From NCBI GenBank assembly GCA_023974075.1, contig JAMFTG010000175.1:43501-107500 (forward strand): a DNA stretch of 64,000 bases. Reading direction: 5' to 3'. The position numbers and the translations under genes are program-made. This document shows positions 23,521-34,600 of the stretch, piece by piece (the first letter of the stretch is position 1; the number at the start of each line of letters is the position of its first letter). The notes below the pieces were generated by a model that was not told where the DNA came from, searched no databases, and saw only the letters and a list, made by a program, of their open reading frames with translations. This DNA comes from Chaenocephalus aceratus (Eukaryota > Chordata > Actinopteri > Perciformes > Channichthyidae).

Positions 23521-25111
23521 CCAACCCAGTCTCATAAAAAACGTGTAATAACTACGTTGGCAGGACTACGTTGGTAGGACGTAGTATTTCTACAAAAACG
23601 CATTTGAAATGTAAGAGCCCTACGTTTTTTTTCACCATTCATTCCAATGAATGCAGAAAAAAAAACATGGCCGAACTTCGTTTTATTCTCAGGTGTAAAA
23701 TGCCTATTTTAAAGTTAGTTTGGCCATTAAAATGCGTTTTGATGTCATTTGATGCGAGAAATATGAGTTATTTCAGATTATGTGTGCAGTGGATGCACAT
23801 GATCTTTAGTTTGCTAGTTATTACGAAGATTACTTCAGGAAATGGTGTCGATTCAACGTTTTCATTGTTACCAAGGTGGTTGCTAGGGACGCTGCTATCG
23901 ATATTATTTCTGTTATGTTGTGTAACAGTTTAATGGTTTAATCTTTATTGCTACCCCTTCCCCGTCAAGGTATAGTGTTGGTCCACAGCGCAAACGTATT
24001 AGTTTAACAAAATCCGCATCTAAAATTGTGGCATAGATATAGGGTTGCCAACTTCCAGAAATGGAGAAACGGGACACATGGATGATTTTCCGAAAGATTT
24101 TCGGGTTTCTGGCGGATTTACACCGTGTAATACTGGCCACTTCTTATTATGGGAAATACGAAAATGTCTTTTAAAACTACAACTCCCAGTAGAGACGTGT
24201 AGAGAACATGTTGCGAAAGCCAGCATCAGAGCCAGCATGTGTAGTTCTGGGGACGGGGTGGGGGAACGGGGTGGACCCGTTCAAATCCAGTTTTTGGACA
24301 GTCTGCCGTGGTTCCATCCCATTTCAAGTGCTGTTCGACGCTCGGCACACTCTCCAATCACAGAGCTTGAGGACTATCACTGGGTTTGTCAAGCGAAGCG
24401 GAGAGAATACTTACTTCCGGGTGTAATATTCTGTAAAGCAATGAGCTGCTCCGACCCTCGGTCCTGACGGACTCCAACTTATGTTTATTAATCAAACAAA
24501 TAAATAAACAGAGGGATAATATGTGTTATTGTTTGAGTAAATGGAGAATTGCACAGGGCAAATAATATCTATGCCACAATTTTGATGCGGATTTTTTAAA
24601 CTAATACGTTTGCGCTGTGGACCAACACTATACATTGACGGGGAAGGGGGTAGCAATAAAGATAACACCATTAAACAGTTACACAACATAACAGAAATAA
24701 TATCGATAGCAGCGTCCCTAGCAACCACCTTGGTGACAATGAAAACGTTGTATCGACACAATTTCCTGAAGTAATCTTCGTAATAACTAGCAAACTAAAG
24801 ATCATGTGCATCCACTGCACACATAATCTGAAATAACAACTCATATTTCTCGCATCAAATGACATCAAAACGCATTTTAACTAACTTCTTTAAAATAGTC
24901 ATTTTACACTGAGAATAAAACGAAGTTCGCCATGTTTTTTTTTTTCTGCAGGGAGAAATTTGAAGATCACGTGACAGAGACGCCAGCCATTGGAAATGAA
25001 TGGTGAAAAAAAACGTAGGGATTTTACAATTTCAGAGGCGTTTTGTAAAAATACTACCCCTACGTTGTGGACCAACTAGTTATTACACGTTTTTTTGTGA
25101 GACTGGGTTGG
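23521..25111. mobile_element. Fold-back element with ~0.5 kb inverted arms
   Basis: The left arm (about 23521-24040) and right arm (about 24565-25111) are inverted copies over nearly their full length, starting with CCAACCCAGTCTCA at the left end and its complement at the right end. A ~524 bp loop (24041-24564) separates them. Differences between the arms include a short extra segment near 24945-24990 and scattered substitutions, so the copy is not brand new. No transposase is present and I find no exact target duplication. It is best described as a long-TIR, non-autonomous DNA transposon of unassigned family. Confidence 0.8.
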
Positions 25112-25507
25112 ATGGTCCATGCAAGTGAAACCCTGAGAAAGGGGGCTCAGAAGTGAGCGATACGTACATATTTAGTGTTACTGTTTTATAGTCATTTTAT
25201 TATATTTTAAACTTTGGTGCACGCCTTTTAAACATGCTGCTGTCATGAAACGTAACACTCGTGGGGTGAAAAGGGGTGCTGCAGCACAGACACTTTGACA
25301 TAAATAAAGACCTTTTGAACTTTAAAGTAGAGGGAAAATACTAATATGAACCTGAAAATGAGCACAATTGCTGCCAGACCACACCTGCTTTGAAAAACCC
25401 TAATTGACTCCTTCCACCGGGCGTGATTATCCAATGAAAGCCTCACTTGCTCTGAAGAGCTCCTTCAGACTCCTGGCTGTTTCTGAGGTGCACATTTTGT
25501 GGACAGG

Positions 25508-27188
25508 ATGCCTCGTGAGCGACCTATTTACAGTGACTTCTTCTACTACGATCCTCTGACTGAAGATGTGGAGGAACTCCTTGCTCGTTTCCAGCAGTCG
25601 GACTCCATCAGGTACGAGTACTTCTCCGCCGCTTGGAGGCAGATGGGCTTCTCCGATGTGTTTATAGGCATCGTCAGTATGGCTGAGCAGAAGAGGTTCA
25701 GCAGAGTAACCTTAGCTACTGCTGTGAAGTACTTCTTGCCTCCATACAGCTACCAGATCAGGGTGGGAGGCCTTTATCTGATGTTTGCTTTGTACAACAC
25801 ACAACTCGCCGTCCCCCGTGTGCCGATTAGGCTCGCCCTGGGGGACTGGGACATAATCCAGAGGTTTCTCAAGGACTCGGTGAACTCAGGGCATCAAGAT
25901 GTGGTGTTCATCTATCACAAGCTTGTTGCAGCAAAAGCCATTCACTTCACCGCAATGCCGCACTTTCTCTCCTTCCTAAAGCTGAGGAAACGAAAGCAGA
26001 ACAACGTATGTGCAGAGTTTATTGGGAGGTCCATGGCCGTGCAGGAGCTCTTCTCCGCAGACATCCTGGAGGAGGTGAGCAACATTGAGAGCCAGTATGA
26101 GAAGCTGAAGGAGAACACGGTGGCGGTCAGGTGTGAGGCCTCCATGACCCAACGAGACTTCACCGCTCGCCTGAAGGACTGCATGGCGGAGTTCCTCACC
26201 TGGCAGCAGAAGACCTTCTCACAAGCAGAGGCGGTAATAGTCATATTTTAATTCCAGAAGTATTGTTACGAGTAAAAGTCGTACATTCAAAACCTTACTT
26301 CAGTAAAAGTACAAAAGTATCGGCATCAAGTTATACTGGAGTATTAGTAGAGTAAAAGTTCTCCTTATAATGGCCCATTTCAGAATCATATATATCTTGA
26401 GTTACTGATAATGTACGTGTTTTTAATCACACCTGGTAAATGTATAGCTAATTTAAATACTTTATATACTGCTGCTGGATATCTTAACCTCCAAATGTAT
26501 GTCAACGTGTATTTAACATTTGATTTATATATTTTTTCTTTTACAAGCTAATCTAAATCTCTAAAAAGTAACTCCAAGCTGGCAAATAAATATAATGGAG
26601 TAAAAAGTACAATATTGACTTTTAAGAGTAGAAATGACCATAAACTGAGAATACTCGGTTAAAGTACAAGTACCCAGTTGTGTAAAATTAAGTCCAAAAT
26701 GTAGTACAGTAGAAGTATTACGAAGCATAAAATGGTTACAAGTACCTCAAAATTGTACTTAAGTTAGTATGTACTTTGTTTCTTTAACACCACTGCTTGC
26801 AGGATAACAAAGGTGGCGGGGGAGATGATGATGAGGATGATGAGGAGGAGGGAGGAGGAGGAAAGGGACTATAAAGGCCCAGCAGCCAGAGCCAGACTCA
26901 TCTCCTCCATCAAGCAAGAAGAGCTACAGCAAATTCCAGGAGGCGCCGAAGGCCCGGAGGCACCGGCAGCCGGAGAAGCTGAAGGTGGAGTCCTCCAGCT
27001 CGGGATCAGAGCAGCATTATGGGTCTGGGAGGAAGAGGAGACCTCCTTCTCTGAGGGCTCGGACCTGGAAGAGTCTCGGGGTGACGAAGGACGAGAGCCG
27101 GGTGCAGGTCTGGCTCCTCAGCGCTCCGGAGCAGAAGGAGAGGGTGCCGGTGAAGAGGACCAACCAGACACCACCCTACAAAGAATGA
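25508..27188 (+). CDS. snapc1: snRNA-activating protein complex subunit 1-like (SNAPC1 family)
   Basis: Exon 1 (25508-26233, 242 codons) starts at the ATG of MPRERPIYSDFFYYDPLT. It contains the SNAPC1 N-terminal domain: LLARFQQSDSIRYEYF, KYFLPPYSYQIRVGGLYLM, FALYNTQL, and the AIHFTAMPHFLSF block that pairs with human HFTAMPKLLS. This domain binds SNAPC3/SNAPC4 in the complex that recognises the proximal sequence element of snRNA promoters for Pol II and Pol III. Exon 2 starts at 26803 after TTGCAG. Its acidic DDDEDDEEE stretch is in phase but then meets TAA at 26872. The basic, serine-rich tail (from KAQQPEPDSS to TPPYKE, stop at 27188) lies in a frame that requires one extra base between about 26829 and 26876. 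It is therefore either an assembly indel or a gene with a shortened tail. Human SNAPC1 has many exons; here the conserved domain is one exon, suggesting a retrocopy or intron loss. The paralogue (a or b) is not decided. Confidence 0.88.
26250..26795. repeat. Dispersed repeat filling the snapc1-like intron
   Basis: The sequence has the 'taaaagtacaaaagtat' composition of a fish MITE-like family that also occurs at 9.1-9.4 kb and 58.1-59.3 kb. It ends in CACCACTG at 26795, just 7 bp before exon 2. Its left end is eroded, so no target duplication can be shown. Confidence 0.55.
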
Positions 27189-27296
27189 TGGGAAGGGAGG
27201 AAGTCTTCCAGCTGCAACCATGTGTTCTGTCTGTTTGTTTGTCTTCTTCCAGGTAAATAAAGTTATTTTCAATTGTAAAATTACCTTTTTGTTTGA

Positions 27297-27316
27297 CCCA
27301 TTTGTGGCCATAACTG

Positions 27317-27358
<42 letters not shown>

Positions 27359-27530
27359 TAAGCTTCCTATACCTTGTTGGGGTGTCCCATTTCACATGTC
27401 TCCATTATGTCTTAAGATTGTACTTGTTTTTGAAAATGTAAACTTGTGAATATAAAATAAAATGAGAATAGGCAATCCTAGAAAACACTTCCCATTTGTG
27501 GCCATAACTAAAATATATATATAAAGATAT

Positions 27531-27573
<43 letters not shown>

Positions 27574-27667
27574 CTCATCACAACTTAGTAAACTCTTTGG
27601 CTTCTCCTAGCAAATCCATATTGGTATGGTTTGCATTTTGTCGTATTTTGAGTGGTTAAAAATATGG

Positions 27668-27711
<44 letters not shown>

Positions 27712-27885
27712 CTATATATATATTTCAGTTATGGCCACAAATGGGAAGTATTTTCTAGGATTGCCTATTCTCATTTTATTTTATATTCACAAGTTACATT
27801 TTCAAAAACAAGTACAATCTTAAGACCTAATGGAGACATGTGAAAGGGACACCCCCAACAAGGTATAGGAAGCTTGAGAACCGGG
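27297..27885. repeat. Inverted repeat with (TA)n cores downstream of the snapc1-like gene
   Basis: A ~160 bp segment at about 27358-27520, containing 'cttcctataccttgttgg' and 'gtggccataact', recurs inverted at about 27720-27880. A short third copy of 'cccatttgtggccataact' is at about 27297. (TA)n runs of about 40 bp at 27319-27356, 27538-27567 and 27668-27722 lie at the hinge positions. The structure should form a strong cruciform or hairpin. Confidence 0.8.
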
Positions 27886-28650
27886 CCCTTACAATAATCA
27901 CAGTATTTACATTATATATAATTAATTAATATAGAATGAGAGAGTTCATGTATTATACAGAAACATTACAATCTAAAGTCACACTAACCAAAATCCATAC
28001 AAACTAAACATCTAACCCCAACTACTTAATGGTCTTTTATAAATGTTTTATTGATATATTTATTTTTTGTTCAAATCAGTCGAACTGTTCTGCTGAAGTG
28101 AGATCTTCTTAAGATTCTATATTTAGTATAAGAGTAAGAACTCAATATTTTTGGGACTACAATTGATTATAAGAATAAAACAATAGTCCCATGCGCCCAA
28201 AGACCTATCACAAGGAAAACTCAGAAACGAGAAGCACATTCAAGTTGAAATAAGCACACGTGCAGTGTAAACATATATGGAAGACATTAAGTAAACCCAA
28301 TGATATCGTTTTTCCACAAAATAATCCTGACTCTGAATATTGATAAAAGTGGGAATTTGTATTTTTACCAATGTAATGAAAAGGAGCCAAGAGTTGTGTT
28401 GATATATTGAAAATACAAAGAATAATAGCGCCACCAAGCGGTGAGTGGTGACACTGCTTCAAATTAAATCGGCGCACTTCTTTCCGGAAGTATCGTGTGG
28501 AGGAGTTCAGCTTCCTGTCTGTTAATCCACTTGTTGATTTATAGAGGAGAACGAGGAGTGAAATAACCAATTAAAGTAAAAACAATGGTTAAAACGGACG
28601 GGTAAAAAAAAGCGGCAGTTTGTAGATCACTAACCCGGCGGTTGAGCACG
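27886..28650. other. Intergenic and arl9 promoter region, nothing else seen
   Basis: AT-rich sequence without exon-like frames. The final ~150 bp before 28651 should be the arl9 5' UTR and promoter. Confidence 0.4.
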
Positions 28651-31600
28651 ATGTTTGGGTTGAAGACAGCCGGTGTCCTCGGAGCCTCCGTGGTAATGGC
28701 TGGAGGAGTCGCTTATCTTGTCTGGAACTACGCGTCCTCCCCCGAGGAGAAGGAGACCGAAACACGGCCGGAGGAAGACGGCAAAAGGCCGAAGATGAAG
28801 GGGAAATACAGGAGGAAACTATGGTTGAACAAACTGTTGTCGCCGCTGCTGTTGCGTCGGTTGTCGCTTCAGAAGCTCCGAAAGCACCCGAGGTAAAAAC
28901 GTTACCATGGACACACCTTCCGTTAGAAAACCGTTGGTTGTAGTGTAGTATTATTTACTTCTAAATATAACTTTGCACTTAAAATTGACATCCAGATATT
29001 CTTACAAGGTTACAGACAAGGGGAGACTGTACGTTTCTCCTCACCTAAAACAACTTTAGTTTCAGGATTAAAACGTGAACGAAATACTCTAAATAACAGC
29101 AGCTTAGTGATTTAAGTTTATCTTTTATTATGAACATCTTCCAGGGTGTATAAACTACAACTAAAACAGCTAAGCTATATTTTATGTGCACAAGTTCATA
29201 CTAGTTCTTTGGATGTTGCCATGGGGAATTCTGGATATGTAGTGCTAAGTAACCTGATAATTATATTATATTGTATTAATTATATTAGAAGTGAAAGAAA
29301 ATATAAGTTATTTGAGTTAAAGAAAATGTAAAACCTTGACATTTATTTATTTGAATTTGAAAAATTCCTGGTTTCCTACATTTGACATGACAGTAAATAC
29401 ATCTTCTACCGCGCTCTGCTCATTAGACAATGATGACTAATCCGTTCAAATCATAGGTTCAAATGAGTTGCAGTCTTGATATAGACCACATATTAAACTT
29501 AAAATATAAACTCATTGGCAGTATTTTTTTAATGGCTCAGTTACTTTAATAGTACCGGCTCTAAAGCTGTGATTAAAACATAGATCAAATGAATCAGACA
29601 ATACATTTAATTGATTACACAAATCTTATAATGCACCACTTACTGATTCATATTAACAGCTCAGTACAACTAGCAACTGCTTTAATATGAACTGTCTGCA
29701 CCAAACCGCCATTATATTTTGATGAAACATTTCTCAAGGTCAAATGTGTGTCTTCGTGGTACAGAAACGTGTGTATGTCAGATAGTTTTTCCGCCTAAAT
29801 CTGATGTGTGCTGGTTCTGTGTGTGCTCTAGTCCAAGCCTGTGGAGTCAGCAGGGACCCAGGTTCTGGTTCTGGGTCTGGATGGAGCCGGTAAGACCAGC
29901 CTGCTGCACTGCCTGTCCACCGGCTGCCTGGAGCACGACATGGAGCCCACGCAGGGCTTCAACGCCGTGTCCATCAGCCGGGAGGACCTGCACATCGAGT
30001 TCCTGGAGAGTAAGTCCTCAATCGCAATCTTTATTTATTTATATAGCACATTTAAAACAACTGTTGAAGTCATTTAGCATTTCTTATCTCATCTTATTTC
30101 TATTTCTAATGAAATATTATGAATGTCTTGGATATGATATTTTATTATTTATATGAATTATTGTTTTGATTGATGCCGACTATCAATGGATTATTATGGT
30201 GACGTCACATAGGCGTGGCTTTGGCCCTTTAATAGACGACAGGTGACAGGTGCTCATGTTGAGTCGAGGGAAACTATTTATTAACCGCACGATAGAGACC
30301 GCGTGGTGAAGGAGAAAATGCACCCAAGATATACGCCGTATGGCTTTGAATCTTTGGTAAAGAGTTTAGAGTTTTGTTTAATATTTTGTCAGGTTTTTTT
30401 ATCTAAATAATCGGCGATATCTGAACTTTAATGTGCATGCGCGTTGATTTTTCTGACCGCTCATAACAACAACAACCTCAGTTGACCAAAGTGCTGTACT
30501 GGGAATAAAAACAATATAAAATAACACAATGGGAGAAAAATAATAAAATAAAAGCACAATAACTAGAAACGCATACAAATGTAAAATGTTATGTTCACCT
30601 AGTATTAAGTCCACAATGTGACCACTCACTTCTGCGCCGATTTTTGTAGCCTAATGACAGATGTTAGCATTCAGGGCAGGCCCTAGACTTTTGGGGGCCC
30701 TAAGCGAGCTTTGGCTTGGGGGCCCCCCTCACTCTAGCGCGTTCTCACTACACACAACACAAAAGCAACTGTTGTCTTATGATGTTAGCATAAGCACACA
30801 TATTGTATAATAAGCATGTAAACACCGTGGACCTAACCTCCTCTAGGGGGGTCCGGGGGCAAGCACCCCCTGGAAGATTTTTTTTTTTTTTTAAATATTG
30901 AAGTTAAAAGCATCAATCTGGTGCACTTTGAGAGCAACATTAAGAGATCTATGGATACATCTCTCAACACCCAGATGAAACACAACTGTAAACAGATTTT
31001 TCTTTATGGATATTTTACAAATCACTTAAACTGTATTCTTGTTTTGTCATATAGTATTTCATAACTGTTTTTCATTTATTCTCTCTGGCTGTCCATCTCA
31101 TAATGTTCACATAGAAACTAGCTGTCAATAGGAATATCATTCAGAAGAATTATAATTTCTTGCAAAAAATCTGTCACAAAAAGAGGTTGCACATTTAAAT
31201 TCAGGTGTTGTTATGGCAACGTCAGTGGCCAAACAGTCACATTTACTGCTGCAAATACGTTCAAACATGCTGTCAGCACGTAAAGCAGTGGCAACTATGC
31301 CACCATTTCAGCTGACTTTTTCTCAGAAATACTGTCACATGACATCCATATATTTCAGTGCTAGGTTGATGCTTAGCTAAGCTAACTATGAAACACTTTA
31401 ACTGACTGGACTCCGGATCAACTGTGTACTGTAAGGTAGCTTCTAGCTTCATGTCGAACAGTAAGTCAACATTTCCCAGAGAGCTTTCTTTGAAATCACC
31501 AGGTAACGCCAAAAAACATTACATTTAGATTGTATGACAAAGTGTTTATTTAATATATCTGGCTAGCTATAGCTACTTGCTAACGGTTTAGCTTACTCCC

Positions 31601-34600
31601 GCGATTCAAAGTAACGTCAACGTAGCTGTAATTTATGCTTAGCTTATATGTTTGCATAACTTGGAAGTTTACTGACATTTACATACCTTGTTTACCTGGC
31701 TCAAGTGGTGGCTCTGGGGTTGTTGTGTGAGCCACCACTTTTTTGTCTTCTTTTTTAAGAAATATGTTTCTTATGTTCATCTTCAAAAACTCTGAGTCCG
31801 ACTGACAGTTTAAACATTGTCACAGCTCACAGGATAGGTACCTGTCAGCCAATAAAACAGATGATTATTTCCATTCAACTCTCTGGTTTGTCTGGTGTCT
31901 TGCCTCTGTTGCATTCACTGAACACGGGAAATTACAATCCTGCCGTCCTCTCTTGTGTCATGATGAGGTTCAGGTAAAGCAAGGCTAATGTATTATATTA
32001 TTGACTCAATAATATAATACATGACTTTGAGAGTAGGCAATCTAGGCATATTAACACAATTAATTAAACATACTTATCACGGTGACGGTGTACTGTATTT
32101 TATTTATTTTTTGCTAGGGGGCCCCTTAGTGGCTGCGGGGCCCTAAGCTTAATGGGTCGGGCCGGCTCTGTTAGCATTGCAAGGGCTTCTTTGACAAAAA
32201 GCCTATAGGATTTTTCCATTGTACTTTTTAAAGTTGCAGGACAATCTCCACATATTAACACCACTTTTAAAAGAATTGAAGCTTAAATGCAATAGCCAAA
32301 AGTAAAAAGCTAACGCAATGCTATAAATGAACTACATCTTGGTCACATGACGTCACATCGCCACCACTAAGTGGCTAATGTTCAGCATGATAACGTGAGT
32401 AGTCTTATTTAGTCACTTAGTTGGCAATAGCCATTTTAGTTCACAAAAGTGCTTCAGATATTCACAATTAGGGTATTTACTGACGCACTTTATGTCCTTG
32501 ATAAAAAGAAAAAGTGAAAAACTCGTAAGCCTGTGATAATAAAACGCTTTATTCGAAGAATCTAACTCCTTCAAAAAAACAATTGATGTCAAGATCAAGG
32601 AATCAGGAAGTACTAAAAATGCTCACTTGATTCAAGGTTCAGGACTCGTTCCTGCACCACTCCATCAGTCCGAGTTTGGTGTGGATGTCCCATTCTCACT
32701 CATCTATGCTTGTAATTGCGAGACGTCATAGCCGACTGCTGGTAATGGAACTCACGCAGCATCAGAAAATAAAACCCTCTCTCTTTTCCTCCGTACCCAA
32801 ATCTCTAAAAACGGGGCTACAACGGAGCTGATCCAGATTTGCGTCCGATATGACGTCATATCTGAAATGTGGACCCACGGCCCAATCAGAAACGTTGCTA
32901 TCAGAAACAATGCCCGACTGTTTTGGACGTAATATGGTCGGTGTTTACATTAGCATCGCTAACACTCAGAGCTAACCTGTACTGGAGAGCATGTGTGTGA
33001 AGAAGCAGGAAGTAGAAAGCAACTCACCTTGTGGTGTAACCGGCAAGAGAGAAAGCCTTTGAGCTCCAGACTGTTTCAGAGAGAATCCTTGATAATCCAT
33101 GATATGGCGTTTCATCACGGCAGCATTTAGTTTAGACGGTAGCTGCCGGGTCCCGCATGAGCTCAGACCCCCACCCCCCTTTTACATTTTTTATCAATTT
33201 TTTATTTTTTTAAAGCTTTATACCCAAAATCAGCACTTTTGAAACAGGAAGTGAAATAGAGGGATATGAGGCATGGCTAGAATGGGTGATCTGTTTGGTA
33301 TTTTGAGCAGAACACTTCATAGACATGTTTTTTATATATTTTTCTGAGACCCATGCTATTGCCTAAAAATAGCATGATAGGTGACCTTTAAGTAAAGAGT
33401 CAACCAAACTTTCCTGAGACGTATTTTTGTTGGACTCAAGCTTATTGCTACTTTTGGATGTATTGATTTTTGGATTAGACGGAACTACATCTGTGTTTCA
33501 GTTGGAGGCAAAGCAGAGCTGAGGCCCTACTGGCAGAAGTACATGTCCAAGGCGCTGCTGCTGGTGTTCGTGGTCGACTCCTCCAACCCAGAGCTCTTCC
33601 CCGTCGCTAAGAAGCATCTCCATGAGCTGCTGACCTCTGAACCCCGGCCCCGCCTGCCTCTAATGGTACTGGCCAACAAGCAGGTGAGCGTGACAGAACA
33701 AACACTCCACACCGTTTCAACAAATCTGTTTATTTGTTTCCCCTGAATAACCTGTCCCTTTCGTCTGTGTCCACTTGAGTTGTCTTCTCCATGATGGTAT
33801 GTTTGTGTTTTTATCATGTTCTGTTGCCTCTTAAAATATTTAACAAATTGTACGGTGTCATGAAAGGCCCCTTAAATAAAATGTATTATTAATATAATTG
33901 TTGAAAGCCTGCAAACCTCTCGTCATCAAAGACATTTGAACAGTAAAATACATGTAAAACATATAAATGGAGACTTTGTGTTCACATGGGATGCAATATA
34001 ATATTAATTGATTCATACTTTTTGTGGTTTGATCTTAACAATTGTGAGAAACAATTAAAAAAACGTCCATCTCAGTGACAGCAATGATTTTCATTTGGAA
34101 CCAGACCAGAAGCTTTTGGCAGTACACTTTTTGCATAATTGCTTATACAATTACAAAGTATTAATTAAAAGAGTTGTCATGTGAATGGTGATAAAGAATC
34201 AAGGTAAAAGTACACTTTGTTTGATTTAAAAGTTCAGTTTATTTAGCATTTTTCCACAATCCGCTGCATAATGTTTTCTTTCTTTGACTCGTATAAGGAA
34301 ATGCTGTTTTGTTCGTACACAATTATATATAACAATATATTATTATACAAAAATCTACCCTTTGTAGAAAAAAATATAATAAATATATGAATAATTTCCT
34401 CTTTATAATTCTTCAGCATTAATTAAAAATCGTAGTAATTTTGCCTTTCGATTACACAAAAGCTGAACGTTTAATTATGGTTGGTAAGAAAACTCGGACA
34501 AAAATTATCCAAGTGGGAAAGTTGAAAAAAAGCAAAACGGGCATTACCGAAATATTAAAACGGGTAGGAAATCCCACGTGCTTCAGGAGGTGGCTATCCG

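Noticed and set aside
24045..24467. 140-aa plus-strand frame in the loop of the fold-back element
   Set aside because: It resembles no transposase or host protein, lacks codon bias and sits in repeat-derived sequence.
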